From: Aselliscus stoliczkanus
Lineage: Eukaryota > Chordata > Mammalia > Chiroptera > Hipposideridae
Assembly (NCBI GenBank): GCA_033961575.1
Contig: CM066732.1
Span: forward strand, 82,478,687 to 82,542,686
Length of the DNA: 64,000 nt
Direction of reading: 5' to 3'
Positions within the stretch are counted from its first letter, which is position 1; every line of letters begins with the position of its first letter. Of the stretch, positions 23,646 through 35,109 are shown one piece after another. The notes beneath the pieces are model-generated. The model was not told the origin of the DNA. It ran no database searches and saw nothing but the letters and a program-made list of their open reading frames with translations. Position numbers and translations under genes: made by a program.

Positions 23646-26600
23646 AAAGTTATTAAGAAAAAGTTGATTATGTCAATTTTACTTCATTGGAGTATTTGCC
23701 TTGGGATTTTATCTCTATGTCATAAATTCAAAGGAGTTATGAGAAAGAAATGTGCGTATAGTACTTAGGAAAGTGAAGTCAAGTAACACTGGTTACTGTG
23801 ACTGGGGATATTAACTACAACACACTGCCCATGCTCCAGTTGCTGTCAAAAGGAAAGGCACAGTGCCTCCCTTTGATTACTTCCCATTTTGAGGTCATAT
23901 TCTTAGCTTTCTTTCACAATTTTTTCTATAAACAGAATGATATTTTATTCACATTTAAGTGTCTCCATTTTTACCATACTTTGAAATTTCCTGCTATTTG
24001 TAACCAAAACTCATATAATTTGACTTGTGATTGTTTTGTTTTTTTTGTTTGTTTGTTTTTTAATTTCTGGAGTTTGATCAGTGTGACCTCTGCATCTTCA
24101 TAATACTTTATGAAGTCATTAAGTCTCCTTCTCATAGATGATGTATAGCATCATGTGGCCACCACATTTTCTGACTTTGATGATGATGTCTGCTAATGGT
24201 TTCCTAGTTTTCAAATTTGATTACACTAATGTATATAAAATATCTCAGGCACTAATGATGTTATCTTTCAGAACTGAATTTAGATCACATACATAAGAAT
24301 TCCAAAAAAGTGGTGCTTTACAAAGGCATTTTGTCAAAACACCACCCCTGTTTTTACTTATGATGCTGTCTTCTTCATCACCATCTGAAATCCTTAAGGA
24401 ACCATTTAACAAAACTTCTCGTAGACTTGTGATATGGACAAATAGTTAAATACATGCCAACTCTTCCAAAGCCAATGCTTGTTGATTCTTGCTCCCTGGC
24501 TGGCAGAAGAACCTTCTGCACAAATGCTAAGAAGTTTCTTGGCTCTACTATGTACTATAATTCACCCAGTTATGGAGGAAAACAGCTGTTTTGTGATCAC
24601 AGTCTGGACATTTGCCATATTGGCATACTGAGTTAAAATCCCAACTTGCCTCTCAGCACTGCAGTTCAGTCTCTAGGCTATTAGATAATGAATGGAGGAG
24701 AGAATCCTTGGACTTTTTCTTTTAATTCATTGACTTTGATTCTCCTCTCTGTCTTATAGTACGTTTTGTTGTTTATCAATAGCCAAATTTGTAGCAAAAA
24801 TATCCCTTGAAATTTCATGTTTCCAAATCAAGATACTGAAAGATAACTATAGGCACTGTAAGGGAACCCCTTGACTGCACTCATGGTGATATGCAACTTT
24901 ACTGGCTCATGATGACACCTTATTCCCAAACCATGTACAAGCTCAGTGGTTGGTGCCAGCAGTTGGTTTGCATGCTATTTGAAGTCAATAAATGACCCTC
25001 AATACTTGTTATCATGTATTTGTAATGTACCCAAAAACAGATTCCTGCAGGAGAAAAATCACTGAAAATTCCCTTATCTTCACAAATGTAAAACCTCATA
25101 AAATGAAACCGCATTTAAAATTTTTAATCTTAAGGGGTTTTAACATCAAGTACACAAGACACTTGAGGATTTTGTATAATTATTCTCTAGAATAACATAA
25201 GCACATATCCTGAAACAATTCACATGGAGTGGTCCATTTGAAATTCAAATAATACTCTCATATTCTCTTAATAATGGTAGGGACATTTAAAAAGGAAAAG
25301 AACATAATGAGACACATTGGGAGGAATAAAGAAATCACTTCCTTTGTAGAGATGCATCAATTTCCAGATTTCTTTGGATTCAGTTACTATACAGTTATGA
25401 AATTTCACTAATATGACCATTATACCATGGAACAATCCACTAATAACTCACTAAAGATCATTAAACCCCATTTAAGGCAGTTAGCAGTTTATCAAAGGTA
25501 CAAAAATGTTAATTCCATCTCCAAATGTACTCACATGGCATAGGGATTCTCAAATCTGTCATCCAGATGAGGAAGATGTGTATGTGTATATGCATTTTGA
25601 GTATAATTAATGACCATTGCATCTAAAGAGCATAATTTACATTCTGTTCTTGTTTCTTTAGTACTCAAAGCCTAGTTTTGTTTGTTGGAAAATAATATTA
25701 CCAAGTCTTTATCAATAAATTGTGATGCATTTAGGAACATCTGAAAATTTTAAGAGAGTTAAATACATCCCCAAACTCTAGGATTACTTTCAGACATGGA
25801 CAAAGAAACACTCTGCGTATTTCTTGCAAATTATGAATCATTTCTCCACAGTAAATTGAAGGAGAGTCATAATACTAAATATTAGTAATAAAAGGGCAGT
25901 GAAAGGATCCTATCAAGTTTCCAGGAGATAAGAGTCATACAGAAAAGATTGGAGCAGATCACAACTAACTTGGAACCAGAGTGTCCCTATGGAACCGACT
26001 TTGGTTCCATAGATGCCATACAGTTGTAGGGACACAAATATTTCCTTGTATATTTATACATCAAATTCTAGGCATACATACTAAATCCTACTTCCACTAC
26101 TTGGATAGGAGGATGTATCAATGAAGAGATGGGCATAAATCTGGACTAATTCCACTGGTTCTTGAAGAAAGCACAGGATGAGACACCGTTCAGTAGTTAT
26201 TAACTTTTAAACAATTTCCAGAAAATTTACTCTACTGATATTTATTTTGTAATGGAAGACTTTTCCTTTCCTTAAAAGTCTGCTGCATATAAATATAATA
26301 GTATTAAAAGGACAATTGTCATGAGGAATATTTATAAAATTTCATACTCATTAATAAAACACTTTACCACAAAATAATTATTTTGTGCCATGGTAATGTC
26401 AGCAGGAATAGGTTCCACTGATTATATAAGGTGGAACTTTTGTCATTTTTGTCATTTTTTTAATATGCTTTGTTCTCCCAAATTGTCTGTTTTCCTTAGA
26501 AAGGTCTTTGGGCCCTGTACCTGAAAACCCATCATTCTTTAAAAAAAAAAAAAAGATCAGAAAATGCATTTACAACTAACATAAAATATCTACTGCTGAG

Positions 26601-29234
26601 GCAAAAAAAAATAACACAAAAAACTTAACAGTTCTTTAGCTCCCAACATGAGCCAATGTTTGGGGAAAAAAATGTGTTTGCTTTATACAATCCTATTCAC
26701 AACCAAATTATCCCAAAGTGTTTTACAAAGTAATTAGTTGGAGACTAGTATGAGAGTATGTAGGCAAACATAGGAGCCATTAAGACACTCAGCAATAGCT
26801 CACATACTGCTTTGGACATTAGAACCTGCTTTACTGAGAGTGGAGATGTTAGTTCAATTATAGAGTAATTTAATGGAATAATTGGAATTCCTCTGGGTCT
26901 AGTAAGTTTTACAGATCATCAAAAATGATAAGCTAACTCTATATATTTTTAATTTCTAAAAACGTCCAAGTGTGAATTAAAACATATATTTTCCCCTCAG
27001 GTAATTTATTTACAAGAAATGACTGCCATGAGGTTGAATTATAACAGAAAAACACTTATGTAATTCTTTCCAAAAGATACTTTATAGATTTGGGTAAGAG
27101 GTGTTGTTTCACAAATTCTTTTCTTTACCTTTGTCATTTGACAAATGTTTTAGTTGTTTTCCCCTGAGCTTTGTTTATGCAAGGATTTAACCAGAAAGCC
27201 TTTCCCCTCTTTTCAAGGTATTTAATCCCTACCCTTCCCATAAGTAGCACTTCAGGTCTAACCTCTTTCATGAAAAATTCCCCAACTGAAGCACTCACTT
27301 TACTGATTTTATAACACGTTTCTTGTATTTCTCGTTTGGCCTTGGCTCATTATTTTTGATTATTTTGAGGATAAGACACATGAGGAGAGCAATAATGTCT
27401 ACCATTTCATTTATTCCCAATATTTTGAATAGAGAAATGATGTAATCAGATACCTGGTTTCCAAAGCTCATGCACATAGCAGTTTGGAGGATGCGTTGGC
27501 AGGATCTTCTCTGTTTAAGAAACCATGGAGGAGTTAACAAGCAGCCAAGCTTCTGGCATCTGCTCTTTCACCAACCTGAGGTTCCTTCCTCATCCAGGCA
27601 AGTTCCAAATTCCATGGATCAATGGGCCCTCTTTAGACACCATTTCACACATAAAAAAATACTTATAGGCAGATATGGTGACATAACTGCTGTCTTGTTT
27701 TCACCATTTTGAGTGTTCAAGGCAGCTGGCTAGGATTAGCTCAGCAGCTGTCTGACCATTTCTTACCTTCCTTTGCTCCTCATGTCAGGCTATGGACTGC
27801 CCCCAGCTGGTCCCTCTTTCTCTACAGGAGCAAAGAAAATATTCAACAGGTGAAATAACAAAAAGAAGAATCAATTAGAGAATAAAATTAGTGGTTGACT
27901 TTTTACCTAATATACATCACAAAATGTTAAAATTATTTGCTCTAAGATGTGTCTCTTTTTCTTACACAGTTGTTGAATGTGCACGGAGGCCCAAGTTTGA
28001 GTGAACACTCAATAAAGGTCATCATAAAGTCGATGGTTTCTGTTAAGCAGGATTATGTGCTGTCAGTTTGGATTTTTCTGTCACCTTTTCATCTTGGGAA
28101 GGTGTTCACCTTGGAAGTCTCTTTGGCCATGAGACATTTCTTAGTAACAGGTGCAGCCTAGTATCAGTGAAACTAGATAACTGCCACTGCACAGCCTGTA
28201 GTGCAGCAGCTAGTTTCATTTCTGTGGTGACAGCCTACATACACTTCTTTTGCCTATCTGACTCATTAAGAAACCCTGTCCCAGGCCAGAAGACACTCGA
28301 TCACATTTCAAGGCTGAAGCCAGTTGCCTGGGATGAACTGTTACATTCCAGCCACCCAGGGAATATGGAAGCTACGTGATACTATAAGTATCAGTTTGGG
28401 CTCTCTTGTTTACCAGTGGCAGAAAACCAAACTGAAAAAGTTTATTCAAGAAGAACTTTTTAGCTTACATACCAAACAGTCCTGTTTCAAGCTTGCCTTG
28501 ATACCAAGGTTCAAATAATGTCACTAGGACCTAATCTTTCTTAAACACTTAACTCTGAGTTTTTGTATTGGCTCCATTTTTGATATGAATTTCTTTATGG
28601 TGCCAAAATGGATGCAATGGTTTCAGCTAAATATCCTCTGACTTCAAGTACTATAGTCCCAGTAGATATCTGATTACAACTCATTAGCCCTGAATGTGTC
28701 AGGCACCCCTTCCTGAAGCAATTACTTTGGCCAAGAGAATACATTGCCTCATTCCAGAAACTGGAAAGGAATCAAGAACCATCAAATCAGGAGAAGCTGA
28801 AAGTAGCAGAAGGGTGTTTCACTGAGGGAATTTTAGGTGCTATTTGAAAGGCAAAGGGGTGATATATAATAAATGGGCAAAACTTTAAATGACTGCTATA
28901 CTATAAATAGGGAAACTCCTTTCCTGTTTCATTAGGATTTTAATGCAGTACCAATAACATTCTTTTTGACATAATTTTAATCTATTTCCCTAGGTAGACT
29001 TCGGATGAAAATTTGCATAAATATTTACATAGAAAATATTGTCCTCACAGATATATCTACAAATTCAGATATTTATAAAATAAGTATATATTCTTAGGAC
29101 ACATTATGAGCCATTAATGTTATTTTGTCAGCTATCTAAATTCTGGAAGCCTCTGTGTGATCAATACCCTCTAGCATAGTCAGTTAAAATTCGGGTTAAA
29201 ATTTTATGATATTAGGGAACTCTTCATTCATAAA
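23646..29234. other. Unassigned AT-rich sequence
   Basis: About 5.6 kb with no gene recognised. It includes T-rich runs at 24038-24062, an A-run at 26541-26554, and an inverted repeat at 25987-26012 (separate entry). The interval 28400-28760 has a repeat-like look (a degraded DNA transposon or LTR), but I cannot name it. Open frames of 60-103 codons around 27949-28379 lack recognisable domains and overlap each other in different frames, arguing against coding. Confidence 0.45.
25987..26012. repeat. Short inverted repeat (10-bp arms, 6-base loop)
   Basis: CTATGGAACC at 25987-25996 is the exact inverse complement of GGTTCCATAG at 26003-26012, separated by GACTTT. Weaker complementarity (TGTCCCT / TAGGGACA) extends the palindromic character to about 26035. 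Confidence 0.85.
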
Positions 29235-29360
29235 TTTCCACAATTTTATGATTTATTTATTTATTAATTGAAATTATTTATTGAGCATTGATTTTGTGTC
29301 TGACACTATATGAGTTGCTAGGGATCTAATGAACTGCAAAGACTGAAACTCTGCCCTCAC
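29235..29360 (-). mobile_element. L2 3'-end fragment, minus strand
   Basis: Reversed L2 end text: 'tttattgagcattgattttg', 'tctgacactatatgagttgc', 'gaaactctgccctcacgaag'. This is the inverse of the usual L2 tail. Strongly diverged; no coding. Confidence 0.65.
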
Positions 29361-30921
29361 GAAGTTTAAGCAGAGTGGTAATATGACTGGGTTTGTGTTT
29401 TGAAAATATTATTCTCATTGAAGTATATGTAGGGAGACTAGTTAGGTGGCTATTACAAAAGTTTAGGTGAGAGATGAACCTCAGCTTAACTTAAGTGGAA
29501 ACACATGAAATGGAGTAAAGTCATAAGAGTAGAAAGAAATTTAAGTATGGATTATGCCAATGGCTAAGAATTAAGGTTGAGATGCAATGGAACATTAATG
29601 TTGCTTTCTATATACCTGACATACAAAACTGAATGGATGAGAGGCTTCCGGTCAAGATGGCAGAGTAAGTAAATGCTGAGCTCACCTCCTCCCATGACCA
29701 CCTCAAATTTACAACTAAACTATAGAACAACCATTAGTGATTCTCATAACTAAGGATATACAGAAGAAGCAACTGGCAGAAAGGGAGGAGATGTGGAAAG
29801 AGCTGCTCCCATAGCCACGTGTGGCAGATAAAAATCAGAAGGGCTATCTCAGTTGCAAGGTGCTCTCTGAGGGGTCCAAGCTCCGCAGTGCAGGGTTCCA
29901 GTGCCAGGAAGAGAAGTCTCTATAACTTCTGGCTGTGAAAAACAGTGGGAATTGTGGCTGAGTGAGACAGGGCTGCTGGAGTTCTAGGCATTCCTCTTAA
30001 AGGACCTGCACATGACTTCCTCACTGATGGACTCACTCACTCTGAGTTACAGTACTGGGGCACCAGCTCAAAAGGTACATACAGGGAGGAACTGAATTGT
30101 CTGACTTTGGAGTAAGGGCTAGAGGAGCAGATTTCTTCCAGACAGAAATGCCCTGCACACACAGAAGGGCACCATATCTAAGTCTCCATCAACCTGGCTA
30201 GCACTGTTCATCCCACCCTTGTGATTCATGACCCTACCTTAACCTATTATGGGTCCATCCAAGGTGTGTCCAGTGGTTTTTCCAACCTTGTCTTGGTTCA
30301 TGCTGCGGACTTCCCTAAAATCTCTCAAAGGTTCACAAACTCCAACAAGCACCATATGACCTCAGCATCGCCAAGCCTTGCACTAGTAGCAGTCAGGCTC
30401 AACTTGCAATTTAGCCTTATCCAGGCACCTCCAAGCCCAGAACAAGGGACAACTATCTGCACGTAACTTTCTAGCTCATTCCAAGCGGCCCTGGGCAAGA
30501 CATAGGCAGCAGCTGACCTGGGCATGCACCAGAGAGTCTCCCAAGAGGCTCCAGAACCAACACACCCAGTGGTAGGCTTCAGATCACATGAGAGCATCAC
30601 CCAAATACCTCCACAAATGACACACCCAAAGGGCAGATTCAGCAGGCATCAGAAAGTCAGCCTCTGTACAATAGCTCCTCCACATGGCCAATCCTCACAA
30701 CCAATCAGCCCCAGGTTCAATCCCTCCATGACTTGCCAAGAGCAATCAAGCCCTACTTCAATAAGAGGGCACACACATAAAGAAAATACCTGGAGCACCC
30801 AGCTCAGGTAGCCAGGGAGACTGGGCCCCACAGGACACCTACTACATACGACCACTCTACCAAGACTAGGAGATATAGCAGCCCTACTTAACACATAAAA
30901 CAGACACAGGAGGCAGCCAAA

Positions 30922-31529
30922 ATGAAGAGACAATGAAACATGTCCCAAATGAAGAACAGAACAAAGCTCCAGAAAAAAGAACTAAACAAAATGGTCAAAA
31001 CCACATGCAGTGGTCGAAACACTGGTTATTAGGATGCTCAGTGTTCTCAGGGAGAATTTTAACAAAGAGATAGGAAACATAAAAATGGAGACAGAAAACA
31101 CAAAAAAGAACCATCAGAAATGAAGAATACAATAACCGAAGTGAAGAATACATTGGAGGTAGTCAACAGTAGATTAGATGAAGCAGGGGATTGAATCAGG
31201 GATTCGGAAGATAAGATAACAGAAAACACCCTATCAGAATAGCAAAAGGAAGAAAGAAATCCAAGAACATGAGGATAGTTTAAGAGTATTCTGGGACAAC
31301 ATAAAATGTACCAACATTTGTATCACAGGGAGAAGAGAGAGAGCAAGGAATTTAAAACCTATTGGAAGAAAGAATGAATGAAAACTTTTCTAACCTGGTG
31401 AAAGAAGCACCAGGAAGAGCACAGAGTCCCAAACTAGCTAAACCCCAAAAGGCCCACACCAAGACACATCATAAAGTGCCAAAGGTTAAAGACAAATAGA
31501 GAATCTTAAAAGCAGCAAGAGAAAGGAAG
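30922..31529 (+). pseudogene. L1 ORF1 remnant (RNA-binding chaperone), truncated by L2 sequence
   Basis: By comparison with the L1 at 54388, ORF1 starts at the ATG at 30922 in the context 'ccaaaatgaagagac'. The frame hits stops within a few codons and shifts repeatedly. Recognisable later pieces include 'gatagtttaagagtattctg' and 'gcccacaccaagacacatca' (31451-31470). The terminal ~250 bp of ORF1 is replaced by the L2 segment. ORF1 protein normally trimerises through a coiled coil and coats L1 RNA; none of that is possible here. Confidence 0.65.
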
Positions 31530-31790
31530 TCAGAGCGTTATGGGGCCGTCCTTGCCTTCTTTTCAGCCCTTTGACCCCTGTGTTCCAGCCCCACTGGCTG
31601 CCTTTCTGTGCCTCAATGAGGCCAGAATCTTTCTCATCTACAGCTTTTGTACATGCTGTTCCCTCTGCCTGGAGGACCCTCTTCTCTGTTCTTCCCAAAG
31701 CTGGCTCCTTCTCTTCCTTTACGTCTTATCTTAAATGTCACTCCTCAGAGAGTTGTCCTCTGACCACACTATGTAAATAGGACTCCCCAT
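31530..31790 (+). mobile_element. L2 LINE 3'-region embedded in the L1
   Basis: The text 'acatgctgttccctctgcct', 'ctggctccttctcttccttt', 'cttaaatgtcactcctcaga' and 'ttgtcctctgaccacactat' matches the L2 3' consensus in plus orientation. L1 sequence from the ORF1 C-terminal region precedes it and L1 from the ORF1/ORF2 junction follows it. Compared with the L1 at 54388, about 250 bp of L1 is missing at exactly this place. L2 stopped moving long before this L1 type was active, so it cannot be a later L2 insertion. Confidence 0.85.
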
Positions 31791-33105
31791 AACTCTCAAA
31801 GAAAATAAAAAGAACAAAAATATGAATAAGACAATACTACATATCTATTAATAATTACTTAAATATATATGGGTTAAATGCTCTAATCAAAAGACATAGG
31901 GTAGCTTAATGGAGAAGAAACAAAATCTTTACAAAGGCTGCCTATAAGAGACTCACTTCAGGTCCAAAGACACATATATAGTGAAAATAAAGAAATGGAA
32001 CAAGATATTTCATAAAAACGGATATTCAAAGGAAAAAAAGTTGGTGTTCAACACTTAAACTAGACAAAATAGACTACAAAACAAAGGCTATTAGCAGGAG
32101 ACAAAGAAGGACCCAGCAATTCCACTTCTGTGTTATCTAAAGGAATCTGAAACATTAATTCAAAAACATATGCATCTATATGTTCATTGTAGCATTATTT
32201 CCAATAACCAAGATATGGAGGCAATGTAAGTGTCCACCAATAGATAGATGAATGAATAAAGAAGAGGTACATATATACAATAGAGCATTATTCAGCCACA
32301 CACACAAAATTAAAATCTTGCCATCTGCAACAACATGGATGGACCTAAAGGGGCTTATGCTGAGTGAAATAAGTGATATAGAATCAAATACCATATGATT
32401 CACTTATATGTGGAATATAAAAAACAAAACAGAAACAAACTCAAATACAGAGAACATTTTGATAGTTACTAGATGGGAGGGGGAGGGGAAGATAGACGAA
32501 GAGGAGGAAGGAATTAAGAGGTACAAATTTGTAGTCACAAAATAGTCATGGAGATGTAAATTATAGCATGGGGAATATAGTCAACAATACTGTAATAACT
32601 ATATATAGTGTCATATGGGTACTAGGTATATTGGGGTGATCACAAGTTATATAAATGTCTAATCACTATATAATATTGTATGGCAAGTGTAATTGAAAAA
32701 TAATTAATTATTGTTTAAAAACTGAATGGATGATTCCCATTCTCTCTAATAAGACACACTGAAAGAGGATCAGGTTTGGAAGATGCTGAATATTTTTTTT
32801 TTTAAGTCTTCTATGACATTAATAGTATATTTTGCATTGTGTTTAGTTCTGGTTCCCTATTATTCCCAATCACAATATGATCACTCTGTTCAGTGGGAAA
32901 TCAAGTCTTATGAGTTTTATCTTTACACTAGAGCCATCGTCAGTAGTATAGTAAGTCCTCAGTTAATATCATCAAAAATGGTGTTGGCCAAGGACCTACT
33001 GTACTCATTAATTGTGATCGACCAATTTTTGTGCACTGACTAAATAAATGAATAAGCAAATAAACAGCCATGTATTGCAGTGCCTATAAATATACTATCA
33101 CATTA

Positions 33106-33258
33106 CATTAATACCTTGGTTTGCGAGCATAATTCATTCTGGAAACAAACTACTCATATTGCAAGACATTGTTCATTTACGTTAAAATGTATTAGAAATG
33201 TTTGCTCCTCTTGGGGAACACTCACAAACCACATTACTTGTAATTCAAGGTTTTACTG
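33106..33258. mobile_element. Tigger/pogo-like non-autonomous DNA transposon
   Basis: The left end CATTAATACCTTGGTTTGCG and the inverse of the right end (CAGTAAAACCTTGAATTACA) match at most positions over about 22 bp. TA is present on both sides (33104-33105 and 33259-33260), the target duplication of the Tc1/mariner/pogo superfamily. The interior ('gcgagcataattcattctgg', 'attgcaagacattgttcatt') fits a mammalian Tigger-type repeat. Total 153 bp, no transposase. Confidence 0.75.
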
Positions 33259-33404
33259 TATATCCCTTTCTACTCACCATTATCTTCTGTAGGAATCCTA
33301 ATTAAAAGTCAAAATTCTGAAACTTTTTAATAATAATTACCCTCAAATATGAGCAGGTTTATAGATATTTGCAATAATTTACCCCCCTTTTGGAGGAAAT
33401 TTTT

Positions 33405-33545
33405 TGTTCATTCCCAATTTTATTAAGATAAAATTGACATATATCACTGTATAAGTGTAAGGTGTACAGCATAACAGTTGAACTTACATACATTGTGAAA
33501 TGATTACCACAGTAAGTTTAGTTAGCATCCATTTTCTTATATAGA
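33405..33545 (-). mobile_element. Old L1 3'-UTR fragment, minus strand
   Basis: Reversed L1MA/L1MB-type 3'-UTR text: 'ttttattaagataaaattga', 'gtaaggtgtacagcataaca', 'acattgtgaaatgattacca', 'gtttagttagcatccat'. No ORF2 sequence follows on the right, so only the untranslated part is present. Confidence 0.8.
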
Positions 33546-34704
33546 TAATGAAGATTTTAATTAAAAAAGAGGGGCAAGGAAGTTATATTGGTAAATATAA
33601 TAAACCGCGAGGCAACCATGTATATCTTTTCTCTTGCATAAAGGTAGGGAAAGCTAGGTCTGAAAAGCCAATTTCAGTACTTATTGTCCTTTCTCTTCCC
33701 CACCCCAGCATGAATAGTTACATTGAATGAGAAATATTGAACAATAAGGCTAAAAAAGCAGGCACAAGAAAGATAAATAAGGACCTATATTTTCCATGTT
33801 AAGGTATTTGGATTGTATCTGGAAAATGATCATTTGGGAACCTTAGTTCTCTTTCCCTCTGAAACCCCAAAATACTTATTTTCTAAACATTCATTTGACT
33901 ATATAAGTGCCTTATAATTGTCCATCTGTTATAACGCTAGTTTGCTAATTATCTCTTCTTTTGCTATTTAACTTTTCAGACATTTGTCATATTTGAAATT
34001 TATCTAAACATTTGAGTTCCAAAACTACCTTGATCTGGCTTTGAAGTCTGATCTCATCTCTTACAGCGTCTTGATTATTGCAGGCATTTGTTCGGTTGCG
34101 AGACTTCCCATTAGTTATCGTATTAATTTATTAGGCAGTTCCTATTCTTTCTGTGGGAAATATTTAGATTTTAGCATGTGCACAAAGAACATATTGTCTC
34201 TGACAATGTTGCTCCCACCATTAGTACTTTACTCTAATGTACTTCCTGGGTTGGAGCTATTTCCAATCAAAAATAATTTCAACTCAATCATAAATCTCCC
34301 ATATATCTTCAGAGGGAATGGCTCCTAAAGCACACCCTCAGGGTTATTTTTTAATCTTCTGATTTTGTAATCACTAGAGCTCAAATAGTTCCCAAGTTAC
34401 TCTATAACCTTTAGACAAGCATTGATTTATTTTCTGAGTTTCATCTTGCCAGACCTCTCATTTTAAAAATTGCTTCAAAAATGAGGTCTACATTACCTTA
34501 ACACTGGCTCTTTCCTTGATACATGTCCTGTTGTTAACTGAGTACATGTCAGAAACATCAGAGACATACACAGGGCACTCTCTATGCTAATCATTAAATG
34601 GACCCTGATATGTTTTTCCTCCCAGAATTACCTTGGGTAAAATAGCACTCTAGTCTTGGGCTCAAGGAATTACAACATTCTCTAATGGAATTTCCAAATG
34701 GCCC
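33546..34704. other. Unassigned sequence
   Basis: No recognisable gene or repeat. A 95-codon plus-strand open frame (34041-34328) has no domain that I recognise. Confidence 0.4.
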
Positions 34705-34805
34705 ATTGTTTCTCAGTCCTGGTTCATGCATAAAAATATGCACGGGGCACCTTACCCCCAGAGAGTCTGAATTTAAGTGGCCTGGAGTGCTAGGCTTGAG
34801 AGCAT
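34705..34805 (+). mobile_element. MER5-type hAT-Charlie fragment
   Basis: 'tgtttctcagtcctggttca', 'ccttacccccagagagtctg' and 'aatttaagtggcctggagtg' follow the standard body of a MER5-group non-autonomous hAT element. About 100 bp remain. Confidence 0.7.
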
Positions 34806-34854
34806 GCTGCACTCATCAATAAAAGAAATAGTTTTTTTGTTTTTTGTTTTTCAT

Positions 34855-35000
34855 AAATGAAAATCTAAAGACCTAGGTTCGAATACTTTACAACTCTGCC
34901 AGCAATTACCTTGTGAATTTGGGCAAGTCATTTCATCTTTCCAAGTCTCATAATTTTTACCTGTAAAATAAAAAGCTTAGTTGAGATTATTTAATCCTTT
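34855..35000 (+). repeat. MIR SINE, plus strand
   Basis: MIR core text in order: 'gacctaggttcgaatacttt', 'actctgccagcaattacctt', 'tgggcaagtcatttcatctt', 'cctgtaaaataaaaagctta'. MIR is a tRNA-derived, L2-mobilised SINE shared by mammals. Diverged as expected. Just downstream (35005-35060) is sequence faintly like a reversed L2 end. Confidence 0.8.
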
Positions 35001-35109
35001 ATTAGGCCAACAACTTTTATTTATTAAATGCCAGACACACTAAGTTCCACACTGGATACAAGTGCTATGAACTAGTCACTGACTCTGGTTCATGGATTTT
35101 TAAAGTGGC

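Larger units (their letters stand above)
29641..32716 (+). mobile_element. L1 with intact 5' and 3' ends, internal L2 segment and large ORF2 deletion
   Basis: A perfect 16-bp target-site duplication, AAAACTGAATGGATGA, lies at 29625-29640 and 32717-32732, so the whole 3,076-bp block behaves as one insertion. It starts with an L1 5' UTR carrying CAAGATGGC at 29653 (YY1-type site), continues through a long 5' UTR and a decayed ORF1 from about 30922, then switches to L2 sequence (31530-31790). It resumes in the ORF1/ORF2 junction and the endonuclease-coding part, and jumps at about 32110 to the ORF2 C-terminal end and 3' UTR. Roughly 3 kb of ORF2, including all of the reverse transcriptase, is missing. 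It cannot be active. Confidence 0.9.

Noticed and set aside
27949..28379. Overlapping plus-strand open frames of 70 and 103 codons
   Set aside because: They overlap in different frames, and neither resembles a known protein.
28400..28760. Repeat-like segment of possible DNA-transposon or LTR origin
   Set aside because: Looks like old repeat but I could not match it to a family with confidence; left within unassigned sequence.
30221..30948. Several open frames of 80-100 codons on both strands
   Set aside because: They lie within the L1 5' UTR of the 29641 element and are explained by its higher GC content.
32940..33045. Second Tigger-like fragment ('agtaagtcctcagttaatat')
   Set aside because: The resemblance to a DNA-transposon end is limited to about 25 bases; not enough to call.
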